A stretch of 64,000 nucleotides of DNA from Agromyces laixinhei (GTDB lineage Bacteria; Actinomycetota; Actinomycetes; Actinomycetales; Microbacteriaceae), in contig NZ_CP040872.1 in the NCBI RefSeq assembly GCF_006337065.1, positions 930,001-994,000 on the forward strand, read 5' to 3'. Shown in pieces: positions 17,101 to 25,178 of this stretch. The notes under the pieces were generated by a model, which saw only the letters and a program-made list of their open reading frames with translations, was not told the DNA's origin and ran no database searches. Made by a program: the position numbers and the translations under genes. The stretch's first letter is position 1, and each line of letters starts with the position of its first letter.

Positions 17101-17297
17101 AGTTCGACGATCGCGGCGAGGCCTGCAGCATCGACCGCACCCGTGTAGACGGCGAGCCGGTCGTCCCCCGCTGGCGGGGGAGCCGGTCTCGCCATGCTCG
17201 GCGCCGCGGTCACCACCGTGAGGATCAATGCCGCCGCGGTGGCGATGGCGAGCCGGCGTGCAGTGCTCTTTCGGGCAGTGCTCAGCTTCTGGAACAT
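14106..17297 (-). CDS. large secreted M14 zinc carboxypeptidase
   Basis: A 1063-residue exported peptidase. The signal peptide is residues 1-36 (RRLAIATAAALILTVVTAAP then SMARPAPPP). A propeptide-like region precedes the M14 domain: zinc ligands His188 and Glu191 in GAQHAREWITPE and His321 in LVNYHSAAELLLHG, substrate region DLNRNYPTRWG, and catalytic Glu391 in GFTPEM. After about residue 450 comes a long C-terminal part with GYFGLLGGSLGGIYYGLNG and beta-rich segments (SSGGWVPVAFDLSEFAGAPV, an immune-inhibitor-like/MAM-like fold), unusual in simple carboxypeptidases but known in actinobacterial secreted ones. ATG 17297 follows AGGGAGTACGCA. The gene ends at 14106 with no obvious anchor. Likely a nutrient-acquiring extracellular protease. 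An octanucleotide repeat lies 138 bases upstream of its start. Confidence 0.88.
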   Translation of the reverse strand: MFQKLSTARKSTARRLAIATAAALILTVVTAAPSMARPAPPPAGDDRLAVYTGAVDAAGLAAIVELGVDRSEIVTTPGADAGTVDVEVILSGEQVAELAKAGTELEQKASSQRRALVQGDGVYRTYSGAGGIREELVAQAAANPTIAELVVIGQTINGQDITAVRVTKNPTKVKDGKRPATVFSGAQHAREWITPEMVRRLLDKVLTEYGTDARITDLVNTTEMWFIPVANPDGYDFTFEEGQRLWRKNLRDVDGNGVITPGDGVDLNRNYPTRWGYDNEGSSPNPGSQTYRGAAPASEPETQALDSLFANITPEFLVNYHSAAELLLHGIGWQVATPSPDDVLYEAMVGDDANPAIPGFDPDISAELYTTNGDTDSHMQEAYGTLGFTPEMTTCETVSDSVPDDEWLAEDCQSGFNFPDDEDLIQAEFEKNVPFALAVAESALDPNDPVSVVDREAADFKVDSFTVSYGDPQPVAVIAKRDLTAKFMQYRINDGRMRVSLVREWQGGERYGDENDDYYAEYRGTVRGADPGDTVEVWFSAFPSIRDLLNGEQFRKIESEHFSYTLAQDTGSPALVIANEDYTGVNPTYPAGTTAPKYLDEHVAALVANGVTPDTWDVDAQGVPHPLGVLSHFDTALWYLGDNRLTQDPEDELTDTFQFGPLPDLSVAERQQYLTIAVRDWLNEGGKLAVSGETTGYFGLLGGSLGGIYYGLNGAPEADCAVTEDFFSDCLLLADDFHQYWLGGYDRTPLVAAGVTGTADPLTGIDAAFGGPATVDNPIDELGAFTPTSEVLPVDEFPQFESWAAADYVDADGRVVPVEGAWAAAAEHIDDGYQRLSRTFDLTTVAASDTPTFEAQFAYSTEGGYDHVIVEARPVGTEAWTTLPDVNGGTTSAVPTECEAGFLLAEHAFLEHYLTGGNPCTPTGSTTPAGSWNSFTGSSGGWVPVAFDLSEFAGAPVEVVVSYVTDPGTGEMGLVVDDTKLVVAGADTEAEGFENGLGAWTVPGAPEGSPGNSSDFELTQGIGAIIAATATPDTLLFGFGLEQLSTDAERAAVVERMLAHLLG

Positions 17298-17434
17298 TGC
17301 GTACTCCCTTGTGCGCGATGACGCTTCGGTTACGGTGTTCACGATCGTTCAGGAAGGCGATGGCCCCCCTGAACGTTCCTCATCTTCCCGGGATGGTCGG
17401 GCGGCCGTCAAGGGGTTCGTCTCGTGGCACACGG

Positions 17435-17578
17435 TGCCGAAGTGCCGGAGTGCCGGAGTGCCGGAGTGCCGGAGTGCCGAAGTGCCGAAGTGCCGGAGTG
17501 CCGGAGTGCCGGAGTGCCGGAGTGCCGAAGTGCCGAAGTGCCGAAGTGCCGAAGTGCCGAAGTGCCGGAGTGCCGGAG
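17435..17578. repeat. pure octanucleotide microsatellite, 18 units
   Basis: Eighteen uninterrupted 8-bp units TGCCG(A/G)AG from 17435 to 17578. The only variable position follows the pattern A GGGG AA GGGG AAAAA GG, which itself looks like block duplication. It lies between the carboxypeptidase start (17297) and the ABC exporter stop (17658), both minus strand, so upstream of the peptidase promoter. All frames through it are artefactual repeats of eight residues. Confidence 0.95.
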
Positions 17579-17596
17579 TGCCCCGCTCCAAACGCC

Positions 17597-17640
17597 GACT
17601 GCCCGCCGGATACCTCAGCTGAGGCATCCGACGGGCAGTC
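17597..17640 (-). terminator. strong hairpin terminator of the ABC exporter operon
   Basis: A 44-base near-perfect inverted repeat: GACTGCCCG and CGGAT on the left pair with ATCCG and CGGGCAGTC on the right around the self-complementary centre CCTCAGCTGAGG. It lies 18 bases after the stop of the exporter gene. No long U-tract follows. Confidence 0.75.
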
Positions 17641-17657
17641 GAGGCGAACCGGGAGAG

Positions 17658-19937
17658 CTAGCTCTTCGAGGTGCCACGCTCCGAACCGGGCTCCGTGCCA
17701 CGCTTCGAACCACGCTTCGAACCACGCTCCGAACCGGGCTCCGAACGCGGCCCGGCCTCGTCGGCCGGCCCATCGGGGCGTTCGGCCATCGCTTCCGCCT
17801 CGGCGAGACCGCCGAGGCCGGCACCGATGCCCGGCGCTGCCACCGCTCCGGCAGCGAGCGTCGCGTCGACCAGCGCCGTCTCGGCCGCCTCGCGTTCGCC
17901 GTCTGACGTGATGACCGTGTCGTCGCCGAGTGCCTCCTCGGCCTCGATGTCGATTGCGGCCTGCTCGAACTGCGAGTTGTACAGGCGGTAGTACGCGCCC
18001 TTCGCAGCGATGAGCTGTTCGTGGTTGCCCTTCTCGACGATGTCGCCGTGTTCCATCACGAGAATGAGGTCGGCGTCGCGGATCGTCGACAGACGGTGCG
18101 CGATCACGAACGAGGTGCGGCCCTCCCGCAGCGCCGCCATGGCGTGCTGCAGCAGGAGCTCGGTGCGGGTGTCGACCGATGAGGTCGCCTCGTCGAGGAT
18201 CAGCACCGACGGCTGCGCCACGAACGCGCGAGCGATCGTGATGAGCTGCTTCTCGCCGGCCGAGACGTTCGACGCGTCTTCATCGAGCACGGTGTCGTAC
18301 CCGTCGGGCAGCGAGTGCACGAAGCGGTCGACGTACGTCGCCTGCGCCGCCGCGAGCACCTCGTCGTCGGTCGCCGTCTGGCGACCGTACCGGATGTTCT
18401 CGCGAATGGTGCCCGCGAACAGCCACGGATCCTGCAGCACCATGCCCGTGCGCGACCGCACGTCGTGCCGCGACAGCTCCGCGATGCTCTGCCCGTTGAG
18501 CAGGATGCGACCGCCGTCGAGCTCGTAGAACCGCATGATGAGGTTCACGAGCGTCGTCTTGCCCGCGCCCGTCGGGCCCACGATCGCGACCGTCTGGCCC
18601 GGCTCCACCCGGAACGACAGGTCGGTGATCAGCGGGCGATCGGGGTGATACGAGAACGACACGTGCTCGAACTCGATCGTGCCGTCGCCGTCGACGGGCG
18701 CCGGGGCATCCGCTGCATCGGGCTCTTGCTCGTCGGAGTCGAGCAGCTCGAAGACGCGCTCCGCCGAGGCGGTGCCCGACTGCACGACCGCGGCCATGCC
18801 GCCCAGCTCCGAGAGGGGCTGGGTGAACTGCTGCGAGTACTGGATGAACGCCTGCACGTCGCCGAGACGCAGCTGGCCGGTGGTGACCATCAGCCCGCCG
18901 AGCACCGCGATGCCGACGTAGGTGAGGTTTCCGATGAACATCATGCCCGGCATGATGATGCCCGACAGGAACTGCGCCTTGAACGAGGCCTCGTAGAGTT
19001 CGTGGTTCTCCTTCTTGAAGGCCTCGCGCGAGGTCTCTTCGCGGCCGAACACCTTGACGAGCGCGTGGCCCGAGAACGACTCCTCGACCCGTGCGTTCAG
19101 GCGGCCGACCTTGCGCCACTGGATGCCGAAGGCCTTCTGCGACTTCGGCCCGATGATGCCGAAGATCACGGCCATGAGCGGCAGCGAGACGAGCGCGACG
19201 AGCGCGAGCTGCCACGAGATCGAGAACATCATGATCATCACGCCGATGACGGTCAGCACCGAGGTGAGGGCCGTCGACAGCGACTGCTGCATGGCCTGCG
19301 TGATGTTGTCGATGTCGTTCGTGACCCGGGAGATCAGCTCGCCGCGCTGCACCTTGTCGAAGTAGCTGAGCGGCAGGCGGTTGATCTTCGCCTCGACCGA
19401 CTCGCGCAGGCGCCACATGGTCCTCACCATGATGATGTTGATCACGTAGCCCTGCAGCCAGGTGAGCACGGATGCCGCGAAGTACAGACCGAGCACGGCC
19501 ACGATGACCTGGCTGAGTGCCACGAAGTCGACGCCCGCACCGACCGCGAAGTTCTCCATCGCGGCGATCATGTTCGCGAAGTCGGTCTGGCCGGCGGCCC
19601 GCAGTGCTTCGACGACCTGCTCCTGCGAGGTGCCGGGCGGGAACTGCCCGGCGAGGCCGGCCGATGCGACGCCCTCGAAGATGATGTTCGTCGCCTCGCC
19701 GAGCACCTTCGGTGCGAGCACCGTGAGCACGACGCCGAGGGCGCCGAGGATCGACACGAACACGAAGGCGAACGCGTGCGGCTTCAGCAGGCCGATGAGC
19801 CGGCCGAAGCTCTGCCCGAAGTTCTTCGGCTTGCCCGGGGCGACGCCGCCGCTCCAGTCGTCGGCGTTGATGCGGGCCTGCTCGCCGAGCTCGATCTCGA
19901 GCTGTTCGTCTGCGGTGAGTTTGGAATCGGTGCTCAT
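17658..19937 (-). CDS. ABC exporter half-transporter, second subunit
   Basis: A 759-residue fused permease/ATPase. Membrane domain with six helices (about residues 50-350: FAFVFVSILGALGVVLTVLA, VIGVMIMMFSISWQLALVAL). ATPase: Walker A GPTGAGKTTLV, signature NVSAGEKQLITIARA (a VSAGE variant of LSGGQ), Walker B VLILDEATSS, then the H-loop AHRLSTI. The consensus Glu after Walker B is present. After residue 650 there is a long acidic/Ala-rich tail ending in 4-residue repeats (SERG, SKRG, SKRG). It is the downstream gene of a pair, overlapping the first by four bases; the two probably form a heterodimer of the BmrCD/TM287-288 type exporting drugs or lipids (inference). Confidence 0.9.
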   Translation of the reverse strand: MSTDSKLTADEQLEIELGEQARINADDWSGGVAPGKPKNFGQSFGRLIGLLKPHAFAFVFVSILGALGVVLTVLAPKVLGEATNIIFEGVASAGLAGQFPPGTSQEQVVEALRAAGQTDFANMIAAMENFAVGAGVDFVALSQVIVAVLGLYFAASVLTWLQGYVINIIMVRTMWRLRESVEAKINRLPLSYFDKVQRGELISRVTNDIDNITQAMQQSLSTALTSVLTVIGVMIMMFSISWQLALVALVSLPLMAVIFGIIGPKSQKAFGIQWRKVGRLNARVEESFSGHALVKVFGREETSREAFKKENHELYEASFKAQFLSGIIMPGMMFIGNLTYVGIAVLGGLMVTTGQLRLGDVQAFIQYSQQFTQPLSELGGMAAVVQSGTASAERVFELLDSDEQEPDAADAPAPVDGDGTIEFEHVSFSYHPDRPLITDLSFRVEPGQTVAIVGPTGAGKTTLVNLIMRFYELDGGRILLNGQSIAELSRHDVRSRTGMVLQDPWLFAGTIRENIRYGRQTATDDEVLAAAQATYVDRFVHSLPDGYDTVLDEDASNVSAGEKQLITIARAFVAQPSVLILDEATSSVDTRTELLLQHAMAALREGRTSFVIAHRLSTIRDADLILVMEHGDIVEKGNHEQLIAAKGAYYRLYNSQFEQAAIDIEAEEALGDDTVITSDGEREAAETALVDATLAAGAVAAPGIGAGLGGLAEAEAMAERPDGPADEAGPRSEPGSERGSKRGSKRGTEPGSERGTSKS

Positions 19938-21667
19938 GCGCCGGCCTCCACTCCGAGCTGGCTTTCGACGATCTCGCGGTAGGTGGTCGACGACTCGAGC
20001 AGCTGCTCGTGCGTGCCGACCCCGACCATTCCGCCGTCATCGAGCACGATGATGCGGTCGGCGTCGGTGATGGTGGACACCCGTTGCGCGACGACGATCT
20101 TCGTCACTTCCGGCAACTCCCTCCAGAGTGCTTGTCTGAGTCTTGCGTCGGTGGTGAGGTCGAGCGCCGAGAACGAGTCGTCGAAGACGAGGATGCCGGG
20201 GTTGTGCACGATCGCGCGGGCGATCGCGAGCCGCTGGCGCTGGCCGCCCGACACGTTGGTGCCGCCCTGCGAGATCTTCGCGTCGAGGCCGCCTTCCATC
20301 TCCTCGACGAAGTCGCGGCCCTGTGCGATCTCGAGCGCGTGCCACAGCTCTTCGTCGGTGGCGTCTTCGCGCCCGAACCGCAGGTTGGTCGCGATGGTGC
20401 CCGTGAAGAGGAACGGCCGCTGGGGTACGAGGCCGATCGTCGACCACAGGTGCTCGAGGTCGGCCTCGCGCACGTCGACGCCGTTGACCTTGACGGAGCC
20501 GCCGGTGACGTCGAAGAGACGGGGGATCAGCGAGATGAGCGTCGTCTTTCCGGCGCCCGTGGACCCGACGATCGCCACGGTCTCACCCGGTGCCGCCGAG
20601 AAGGTGATGCCGCTCAGCACCGGGTGCTGCGCACCGGGGTAGGTGAACTCGGTGTTCGCGAACTCGACCGCGCCTGGCGTCGGGAACACGCTCACCGCGT
20701 TCTCGGGCCGAACGAGCGAGGTCTCTGAATCGAGCACTTCGCCGATGCGCTCGGCCGACACCGCCGCACGCGGAATCATCATCGTCATGAAGCTCGCCAT
20801 GAGCACGCCGGTGAGGATGAGCATGACGTACTGCATGAACGCGAACAGGGTGCCGATCTGCACGGTGCCCGCATCGACCTCGATCGCGCCGAACCAGACG
20901 ACGCCGACGACGGTGACGTTCAGGATCAGCATGAAGAGCGGGAAGAGCAGCACGAAGAGCGAACCGACCTTGCGGCCGACGACGAGGATGTCGGTGTTCG
21001 CGCCGCGGAAGCGCTCCTCTTCGATCGGCTCGCGCACGAACGCCCGCACCACGCGGATGCCGGTGAGCTGCTCGCGCATGATGCGGTTCACGTTGTCGAG
21101 CTTCGCCTGGTAGCTGCGGAACAGCGGCACCATGCGGCCGATGATGAGCACCGCGACGATGAGCAGCGTGGGCACCGCGACGGCGATGATCCACGACAAC
21201 CCGACGTCTTGCTGCAACGCCATGATGATGCCGCCGATCGCGAGGATCGGCGCGGTCACGAGGAACGTGGCGCCCATCATCGCGAGCATCTGCACCTGCT
21301 GCACGTCGTTGGTGTTGCGGGTGATGAGCGAACCGGGCCCGAAGACCGAGACCTCGCGTTCGGAGAACGTCGAGACGCGCTCGAACACGTCGTCGCGGAT
21401 GTCGCGGCCGGCCTTCATCGCGGCCTTGGCTGCGAAGAAGGTGGCGATGATCGACGCGGTGATCTGCCCGAGCGAGATGACCAGCATCAGCGAGCCGGTC
21501 GACCAGATGAACGCGGTGTCGCCCTTGGCGACGCCCTCGTCGATGATCGACGCGTTGAGGCTCGGCAGATTGAACGTGGCGATCGCCGAGGCGAACTGGA
21601 ACACCAGCACGCCGAGCAGCAGCCACTTGTAGGGTTTGAGGTAGCGGACGAGGATTTTTCCGAGCAT
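19934..21667 (-). CDS. ABC exporter half-transporter, first subunit
   Basis: A 577-residue permease/ATPase starting at ATG 21667 (GGAGACGCA before it). Six helices in the first 300 residues (KWLLLGVLVFQFASAIATFN, MLVISLGQITASIIATFFAA, VLLFPLFMLILNVTVVGVVW). ATPase: Walker A GSTGAGKTTLISL, signature NVSGGQRQRLAIARA, Walker B GILVFDDSFSALD. The residue after the Walker B Asp is Asp, not the catalytic Glu, and the H-loop His is replaced (VAQRVSTI), so this subunit carries the degenerate ATP site while its partner carries the active one. That division is the hallmark of heterodimeric ABC exporters. No regulator is adjacent; divergent from the AidB-like gene across 276 bases. Confidence 0.9.
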   Translation of the reverse strand: MLGKILVRYLKPYKWLLLGVLVFQFASAIATFNLPSLNASIIDEGVAKGDTAFIWSTGSLMLVISLGQITASIIATFFAAKAAMKAGRDIRDDVFERVSTFSEREVSVFGPGSLITRNTNDVQQVQMLAMMGATFLVTAPILAIGGIIMALQQDVGLSWIIAVAVPTLLIVAVLIIGRMVPLFRSYQAKLDNVNRIMREQLTGIRVVRAFVREPIEEERFRGANTDILVVGRKVGSLFVLLFPLFMLILNVTVVGVVWFGAIEVDAGTVQIGTLFAFMQYVMLILTGVLMASFMTMMIPRAAVSAERIGEVLDSETSLVRPENAVSVFPTPGAVEFANTEFTYPGAQHPVLSGITFSAAPGETVAIVGSTGAGKTTLISLIPRLFDVTGGSVKVNGVDVREADLEHLWSTIGLVPQRPFLFTGTIATNLRFGREDATDEELWHALEIAQGRDFVEEMEGGLDAKISQGGTNVSGGQRQRLAIARAIVHNPGILVFDDSFSALDLTTDARLRQALWRELPEVTKIVVAQRVSTITDADRIIVLDDGGMVGVGTHEQLLESSTTYREIVESQLGVEAGA

Positions 21668-21943
21668 TGCGTCTCCATCGTGCGGAGTCAGTGAGAGGTC
21701 GGTGAACCGAACGGATGCCGCGCACCGCGGCGCGTTCTTGCGCGCATGGCGTCGACGAAGGCTGCGGCGCCCTGCGTTCGATCTGCATGGTCGCACCCCC
21801 GTACGACATTGCAGCGTTTCAGCCTCACACGGCCGGCAGGGTGACGCAAGCGTGATCGGGGCATCCGACGCCCGCGTTCACCGAGGGCGAAATCTTCGTC
21901 GACCAGCCGTTTGCCGTTCAGGCGAGAATGGCGGCGGAGGTCG

Positions 21944-23650
21944 ATGATGATCAGCACGCACGAGGTCGAGAACCAGGTTCCGGCGCGCGAGGGCGTCGAC
22001 GAGTACACGTCGAACGCGCCGCTCGTCGAGGCGGTCGCGCGATGGGGGCGCGGCGGCGCCGAGGCATCCGCTCGCTCGCTCGCCGACGTCGGCGGGCTCG
22101 TGGGCTCGGCCGCATTCCAGCGCGACGCCGATCGGGCGAACACGCATCCGCCGGTGCTGCAGGCGTTCGACCGGTGGGGCCGGCGCGTCGACGAGGTCGA
22201 GTACGACGACGCGTATCACCGGGTCCTCGGGGCGGCGGTCGCGGCGGGTGCGCACACGAGTGCCGCCGCTGCGCCCGGGCCCGGAGCGAACGTCGATCGG
22301 GCGGCGGCGTTCCTGCTCTTCGCGCAGGTCGAACCGGGGCACGCCTGCCCGATCTCGATGACGCATGCGGCGGTGCCGACACTCGAGCTCGCGGCATCCG
22401 GTCTGCAGAGCGAATGGATGCCGCGACTGCTGAGCCGCTCGTACGACCCTGCGCTCGGCGGTGGCGGTGGCGGCGGCGCCGCGCCTCCGAAGTCGTCGGC
22501 GCTCATCGGCATGGCGATGACCGAGAAGCAGGGCGGTTCCGACGTGCAGGCCAACACGACGCGCGCGGAGCGGCGCGGCGGCGGCTCGGGTGGCGGCTCC
22601 GGCGGCGGCCCCGGATCGTGGGGCGCCGAGTACGGACTGACCGGGCACAAGTGGTTCGCCAGCGCGCCGATGAGCGACGCGTTCTTCGTGCTCGCGCGGG
22701 CGCAGCACGGGCTCAGCTGCTTCTTCGTGCCGCGGGTGCTGCCCGACGGCTCGCGCAACGTGTTCCGCATCCAGCGGCTGAAGGACAAGCTCGGCAACCG
22801 GTCCAACGCCTCGAGCGAGATCGAGCTCGACGGAACGACGGGCTGGCTCGTCGGCGAAGAGGGTCGCGGGGTCGCGGCGATCGTGCAGATGGTCACGCGC
22901 ACGCGGCTCGACTGCGTGATCGGCTCGTCGGCGGGCATGCGGCAGGCGGTCGCTGAAGCCGCGTGGCATGTGCGGCACCGGCGTGCGTTCGGCGCACTGC
23001 TCGTCGACCAGCCGGCGATGGCCGCGGTCGTGGCCGACCTGGCGCTCGAGTCGGAGGCGGCAACGCTCACGTCGATGCGGCTCGCGCGTGCCTACGACGT
23101 CGATGCGGATGACGCGGAGCAGGCGTTCCGGCGACTGGCGACGGCGGTCTCGAAGTACTGGGTGTGCAAGCGCGGCGCGGGGCACGCGGCCGAAGCGCTC
23201 GAGTGCCTCGGCGGCAACGGATACACCGAGGCGTTTCCGCTCGCCCGGCGGTACCGCGAGCAGCCGCTGCTCGCCATCTGGGAGGGTTCGGGCAACGTCA
23301 TCGCCCTCGACGTGCTGCGCGTGCTCGCGCGGGAACCCCAGGCGTTCGAGGCGTTCTTCGCCGAGGTGGGCGCCGCGGCCGGTGCGAGCGGCGTGTTCGA
23401 CGAGGCGCTCGCGGCAGCGGTCGCCCTCGTGCGCGAGACCTCGACGATGAGCCCGGATGCCGCGGCATCCGTCGCCCGTGAACTCACCGAGCGGCTGGCG
23501 CTCGTGCTGCAGGGCTCGTTGATGCTGCGGTATTCGCCGGCGCCGGTCGCCGAGGCGTTCGTGCGCTCGCGGCTCGGAGGCGAGGGCGGTGCGCAGTACG
23601 GCGTGCTGCCTCGCGGGGTCGACGTCGGGGCGATCCTCGCGCGGGCGTGA
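21944..23650 (+). CDS. AidB-like acyl-CoA dehydrogenase
   Basis: A 568-residue flavoprotein of the acyl-CoA dehydrogenase superfamily. The N-terminal THEVENQVPAREGVDEYTSN and the short-chain core (IGMAMTEKQGGSDVQANTT, GLTGHKWFASAPMSDAFFVL, FRIQRLKDKLGNRSNASSEI, ECLGGNGYTEAFPLARRYRE) match AidB, the adaptive-response protein that binds DNA and flavin. Two glycine-rich stretches (GGGGGGAAPP and GGGSGGGSGGGPG) interrupt the usual sequence. ATG 21944 or the adjacent ATG 21947 may be the start; GGAGG at 21936-21940 suits 21947 slightly better. No ada/alkA neighbour is seen, so a role in alkylation response is family-based only. Confidence 0.85.
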   Translation: MMISTHEVENQVPAREGVDEYTSNAPLVEAVARWGRGGAEASARSLADVGGLVGSAAFQRDADRANTHPPVLQAFDRWGRRVDEVEYDDAYHRVLGAAVAAGAHTSAAAAPGPGANVDRAAAFLLFAQVEPGHACPISMTHAAVPTLELAASGLQSEWMPRLLSRSYDPALGGGGGGGAAPPKSSALIGMAMTEKQGGSDVQANTTRAERRGGGSGGGSGGGPGSWGAEYGLTGHKWFASAPMSDAFFVLARAQHGLSCFFVPRVLPDGSRNVFRIQRLKDKLGNRSNASSEIELDGTTGWLVGEEGRGVAAIVQMVTRTRLDCVIGSSAGMRQAVAEAAWHVRHRRAFGALLVDQPAMAAVVADLALESEAATLTSMRLARAYDVDADDAEQAFRRLATAVSKYWVCKRGAGHAAEALECLGGNGYTEAFPLARRYREQPLLAIWEGSGNVIALDVLRVLAREPQAFEAFFAEVGAAAGASGVFDEALAAAVALVRETSTMSPDAAASVARELTERLALVLQGSLMLRYSPAPVAEAFVRSRLGGEGGAQYGVLPRGVDVGAILARA

Positions 23651-23688
23651 GGCTGTGGATAACCGGGTTCGTCGATCGTCGGCTCGCC

Positions 23689-23694
23689 TAGGGT
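23689..23694 (+). promoter_or_regulatory. -10 element of the lipoprotein gene (copy 1), leaderless
   Basis: TAGGGT ends seven bases before the ATG at 23702, leaving no room for a ribosome site, so transcription should begin at the start codon. The same element is at 25425-25430 before copy 2. No good -35 is visible. Confidence 0.55.
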
Positions 23695-23701
23695 ATTCGC
23701 C

Positions 23702-24289
23702 ATGCCCCTTCTTCGTCCGGTGTCGCGACCTCGTCGGGGCGTGGCCGCCGCGCTCGCTGCGGCCTGCGCGGTCGCGGTGCTGCTGAGCGGATGCACGGGC
23801 GGCGCCCCTGCCGCCTCGCCGAGCCCGTCAGCGGATGCCGCCGAGCCGATCTTCGCCACCGACGAGGAGGCCCTCGCGGCGGCGGAATCTGGCTACGACC
23901 AGTACCGAACGACCTCGGCAATGATTCTCGCTGAAGGTGGCGCGGCGCCAGAGCGGATTGCGCCTTTCGTAACTGCAACATATGCGGTCACACTCGCCGA
24001 GGAGTTTGAAGCGTTTCGTTCGGCCGGTGCACGCACGATCGGAGACAGCACCATCGACACCGTCTCGCTCGTCGATCGATCGGAAGCAGACGATAGCGCC
24101 GAAGTGTCGATCTATCTCTGCAGGGATTTGACCAGCGTTCGAGTACTGGGTCCGGACTCCAGTGACATAACGCCATCAGATCGTCAGAATCGTGTGCCCT
24201 CTCATGTCTTCCTCGTTTCCAGCGCGGACGAGGCCAGTGTCCTAATCGTCGATCGGGTGGAAAAATGGCAGGGCGAAGATTTCTGCTGA
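23702..24289 (+). CDS. hypothetical lipoprotein (copy 1)
   Basis: A 195-residue exported protein with a lipoprotein signal: basic start RPRRGVAAALAAACAVAVLL and lipobox LLSGC (Cys31), followed by a Ser/Pro/Ala linker. The mature part (FATDEEALAAAESGYDQYRT, YAVTLAEEFEAFRSAGARTI, AEVSIYLCRDLTSVRVLG) is an alpha/beta domain I do not recognise by name. From about 23880 on, AT-rich codons (GCA ACA TAT, TTT GAA) differ from neighbours, suggesting transfer. The stop at 24289 lies 25 bases inside the next gene, so the two are coupled. Anchored at the outer face of the membrane by inference from the lipobox. Confidence 0.75.
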   Translation: MPLLRPVSRPRRGVAAALAAACAVAVLLSGCTGGAPAASPSPSADAAEPIFATDEEALAAAESGYDQYRTTSAMILAEGGAAPERIAPFVTATYAVTLAEEFEAFRSAGARTIGDSTIDTVSLVDRSEADDSAEVSIYLCRDLTSVRVLGPDSSDITPSDRQNRVPSHVFLVSSADEASVLIVDRVEKWQGEDFC

Positions 24290-25122
24290 GTGCAGGCGCG
24301 GGCACGGCCATGGCGGTGGCTTTGGTGTGCTCAGTTGTTGCTGGCGCTGCGGCCGCTACCGATTCATGCTCAGACGCTGCTGCAGCGCTCGGATGCGAGG
24401 TGTCGTCGAGTCTGGGACCCGGCGACGTAATCCTCGAGCTCGTCACTGAGGGCGGTGACACAACCATAGGACCGGGTGCTGGCCCGGATTCAGAGCAGGA
24501 ATCCGACATCGATATGTCCGAGGAGCAACCCGAGCCGGTACTCGGAGCGGGCGATGACTTGTGCAGCCCAATCGATCCGGCGAGTTGCTTGTTCGAGCCC
24601 GCGCTTCCGGCGGATCCGGCGGCGGCGGTTCCGGGTGTGGTCGTGACGTTGCGCGATATTGCGTCGTTCGTGCCGGCGGGGCCGGGTAGCGAGATGGAGC
24701 CGGGTGGCTGGGCGGTGGAGGATCTTCCGGCGAACTTCGTGGCTGTGGCATCCGTGCAGGTGGTGTCGGGCATGTTGCTGGGCCAGCCTGCCGATGTTCG
24801 GTTCACGCCGGTCGGGTTCCGGTGGATGCACAGTGATGGTGCCGTGGTCGAGAGCGGCTCCCCGGGTGCGACCTGGGCGGTGCTCGGGCAGCGTGAGTTC
24901 AGTGTCACGGGCACGAGTCATGTCTATGCCGAGTCGGGCGAGTACACGGTCGCGCTCGAGGTGGTGTTGCGTGCGGAGTATCGTTTCGCGGGCTCGGGTT
25001 GGCGGTCGATCGCGGGCACGCTCGCCGTCGCTGGTGATCCGCAGCGGGTGCTCGTCGGCGAGTTCGACACGGTGCTGACGAACGGCGACTGCAACACCAA
25101 CCCCTCCGGCCCCGGCTGCTGA
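24265..25122 (+). CDS. secreted PKD-like protein (copy 1)
   Basis: A 285-residue exported protein: signal peptide FLLSAGAGTAMAVALVCSVV then AGAAAAT. A variable acidic linker (about residues 35-100) precedes a conserved C-terminal half: VVVTLRDIASFVPAGPGSEM, ADVRFTPVGFRWMHSDGAVV, TSHVYAESGEYTVALEVVLR, ending in DCNTNPSGPGC. The SHVY..GEYTV segment is the terminal strand pair of a PKD-type immunoglobulin fold, so a surface or cell-wall interaction role is likely (inference). Six Cys residues may form disulfides. GGGTGGAAAA precedes the ATG. It overlaps the lipoprotein gene, so the pair is a co-translated unit. Confidence 0.75.
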   Translation: MAGRRFLLSAGAGTAMAVALVCSVVAGAAAATDSCSDAAAALGCEVSSSLGPGDVILELVTEGGDTTIGPGAGPDSEQESDIDMSEEQPEPVLGAGDDLCSPIDPASCLFEPALPADPAAAVPGVVVTLRDIASFVPAGPGSEMEPGGWAVEDLPANFVAVASVQVVSGMLLGQPADVRFTPVGFRWMHSDGAVVESGSPGATWAVLGQREFSVTGTSHVYAESGEYTVALEVVLRAEYRFAGSGWRSIAGTLAVAGDPQRVLVGEFDTVLTNGDCNTNPSGPGC

Positions 25123-25178
25123 ACGGTGCGGGTGGCGATGCGCGTCGGTTGAACGCGACGATGTCCGGCGCACACGCG

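Larger units (their letters stand above)
23653..25124 (+). repeat. first copy of a 1.47-kb tandem duplication
   Basis: Bases 23653-25124 recur at 25389-26860 at a constant offset of 1736 with only scattered substitutions and no indels visible. The unit includes the shared promoter (CTGTGGATAACCGG to TAGGGT), the lipoprotein gene and the overlapping PKD-like gene, and stops four bases past the second stop codon. Identity is lost abruptly at both ends. Confidence 0.95.

Noticed and set aside
17435..17578. A possible CRISPR or long repeat-coding gene: frames in three phases encode repeats such as PECRSAGV.
   Set aside because: The units are 8 bp, contiguous and without spacers; the frames are a by-product of the octamer. 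No cas genes are nearby.
18315..19982. A 555-codon plus-strand frame opposite the ABC exporter gene.
   Set aside because: Shadow of the Walker/signature-containing gene; no family similarity.
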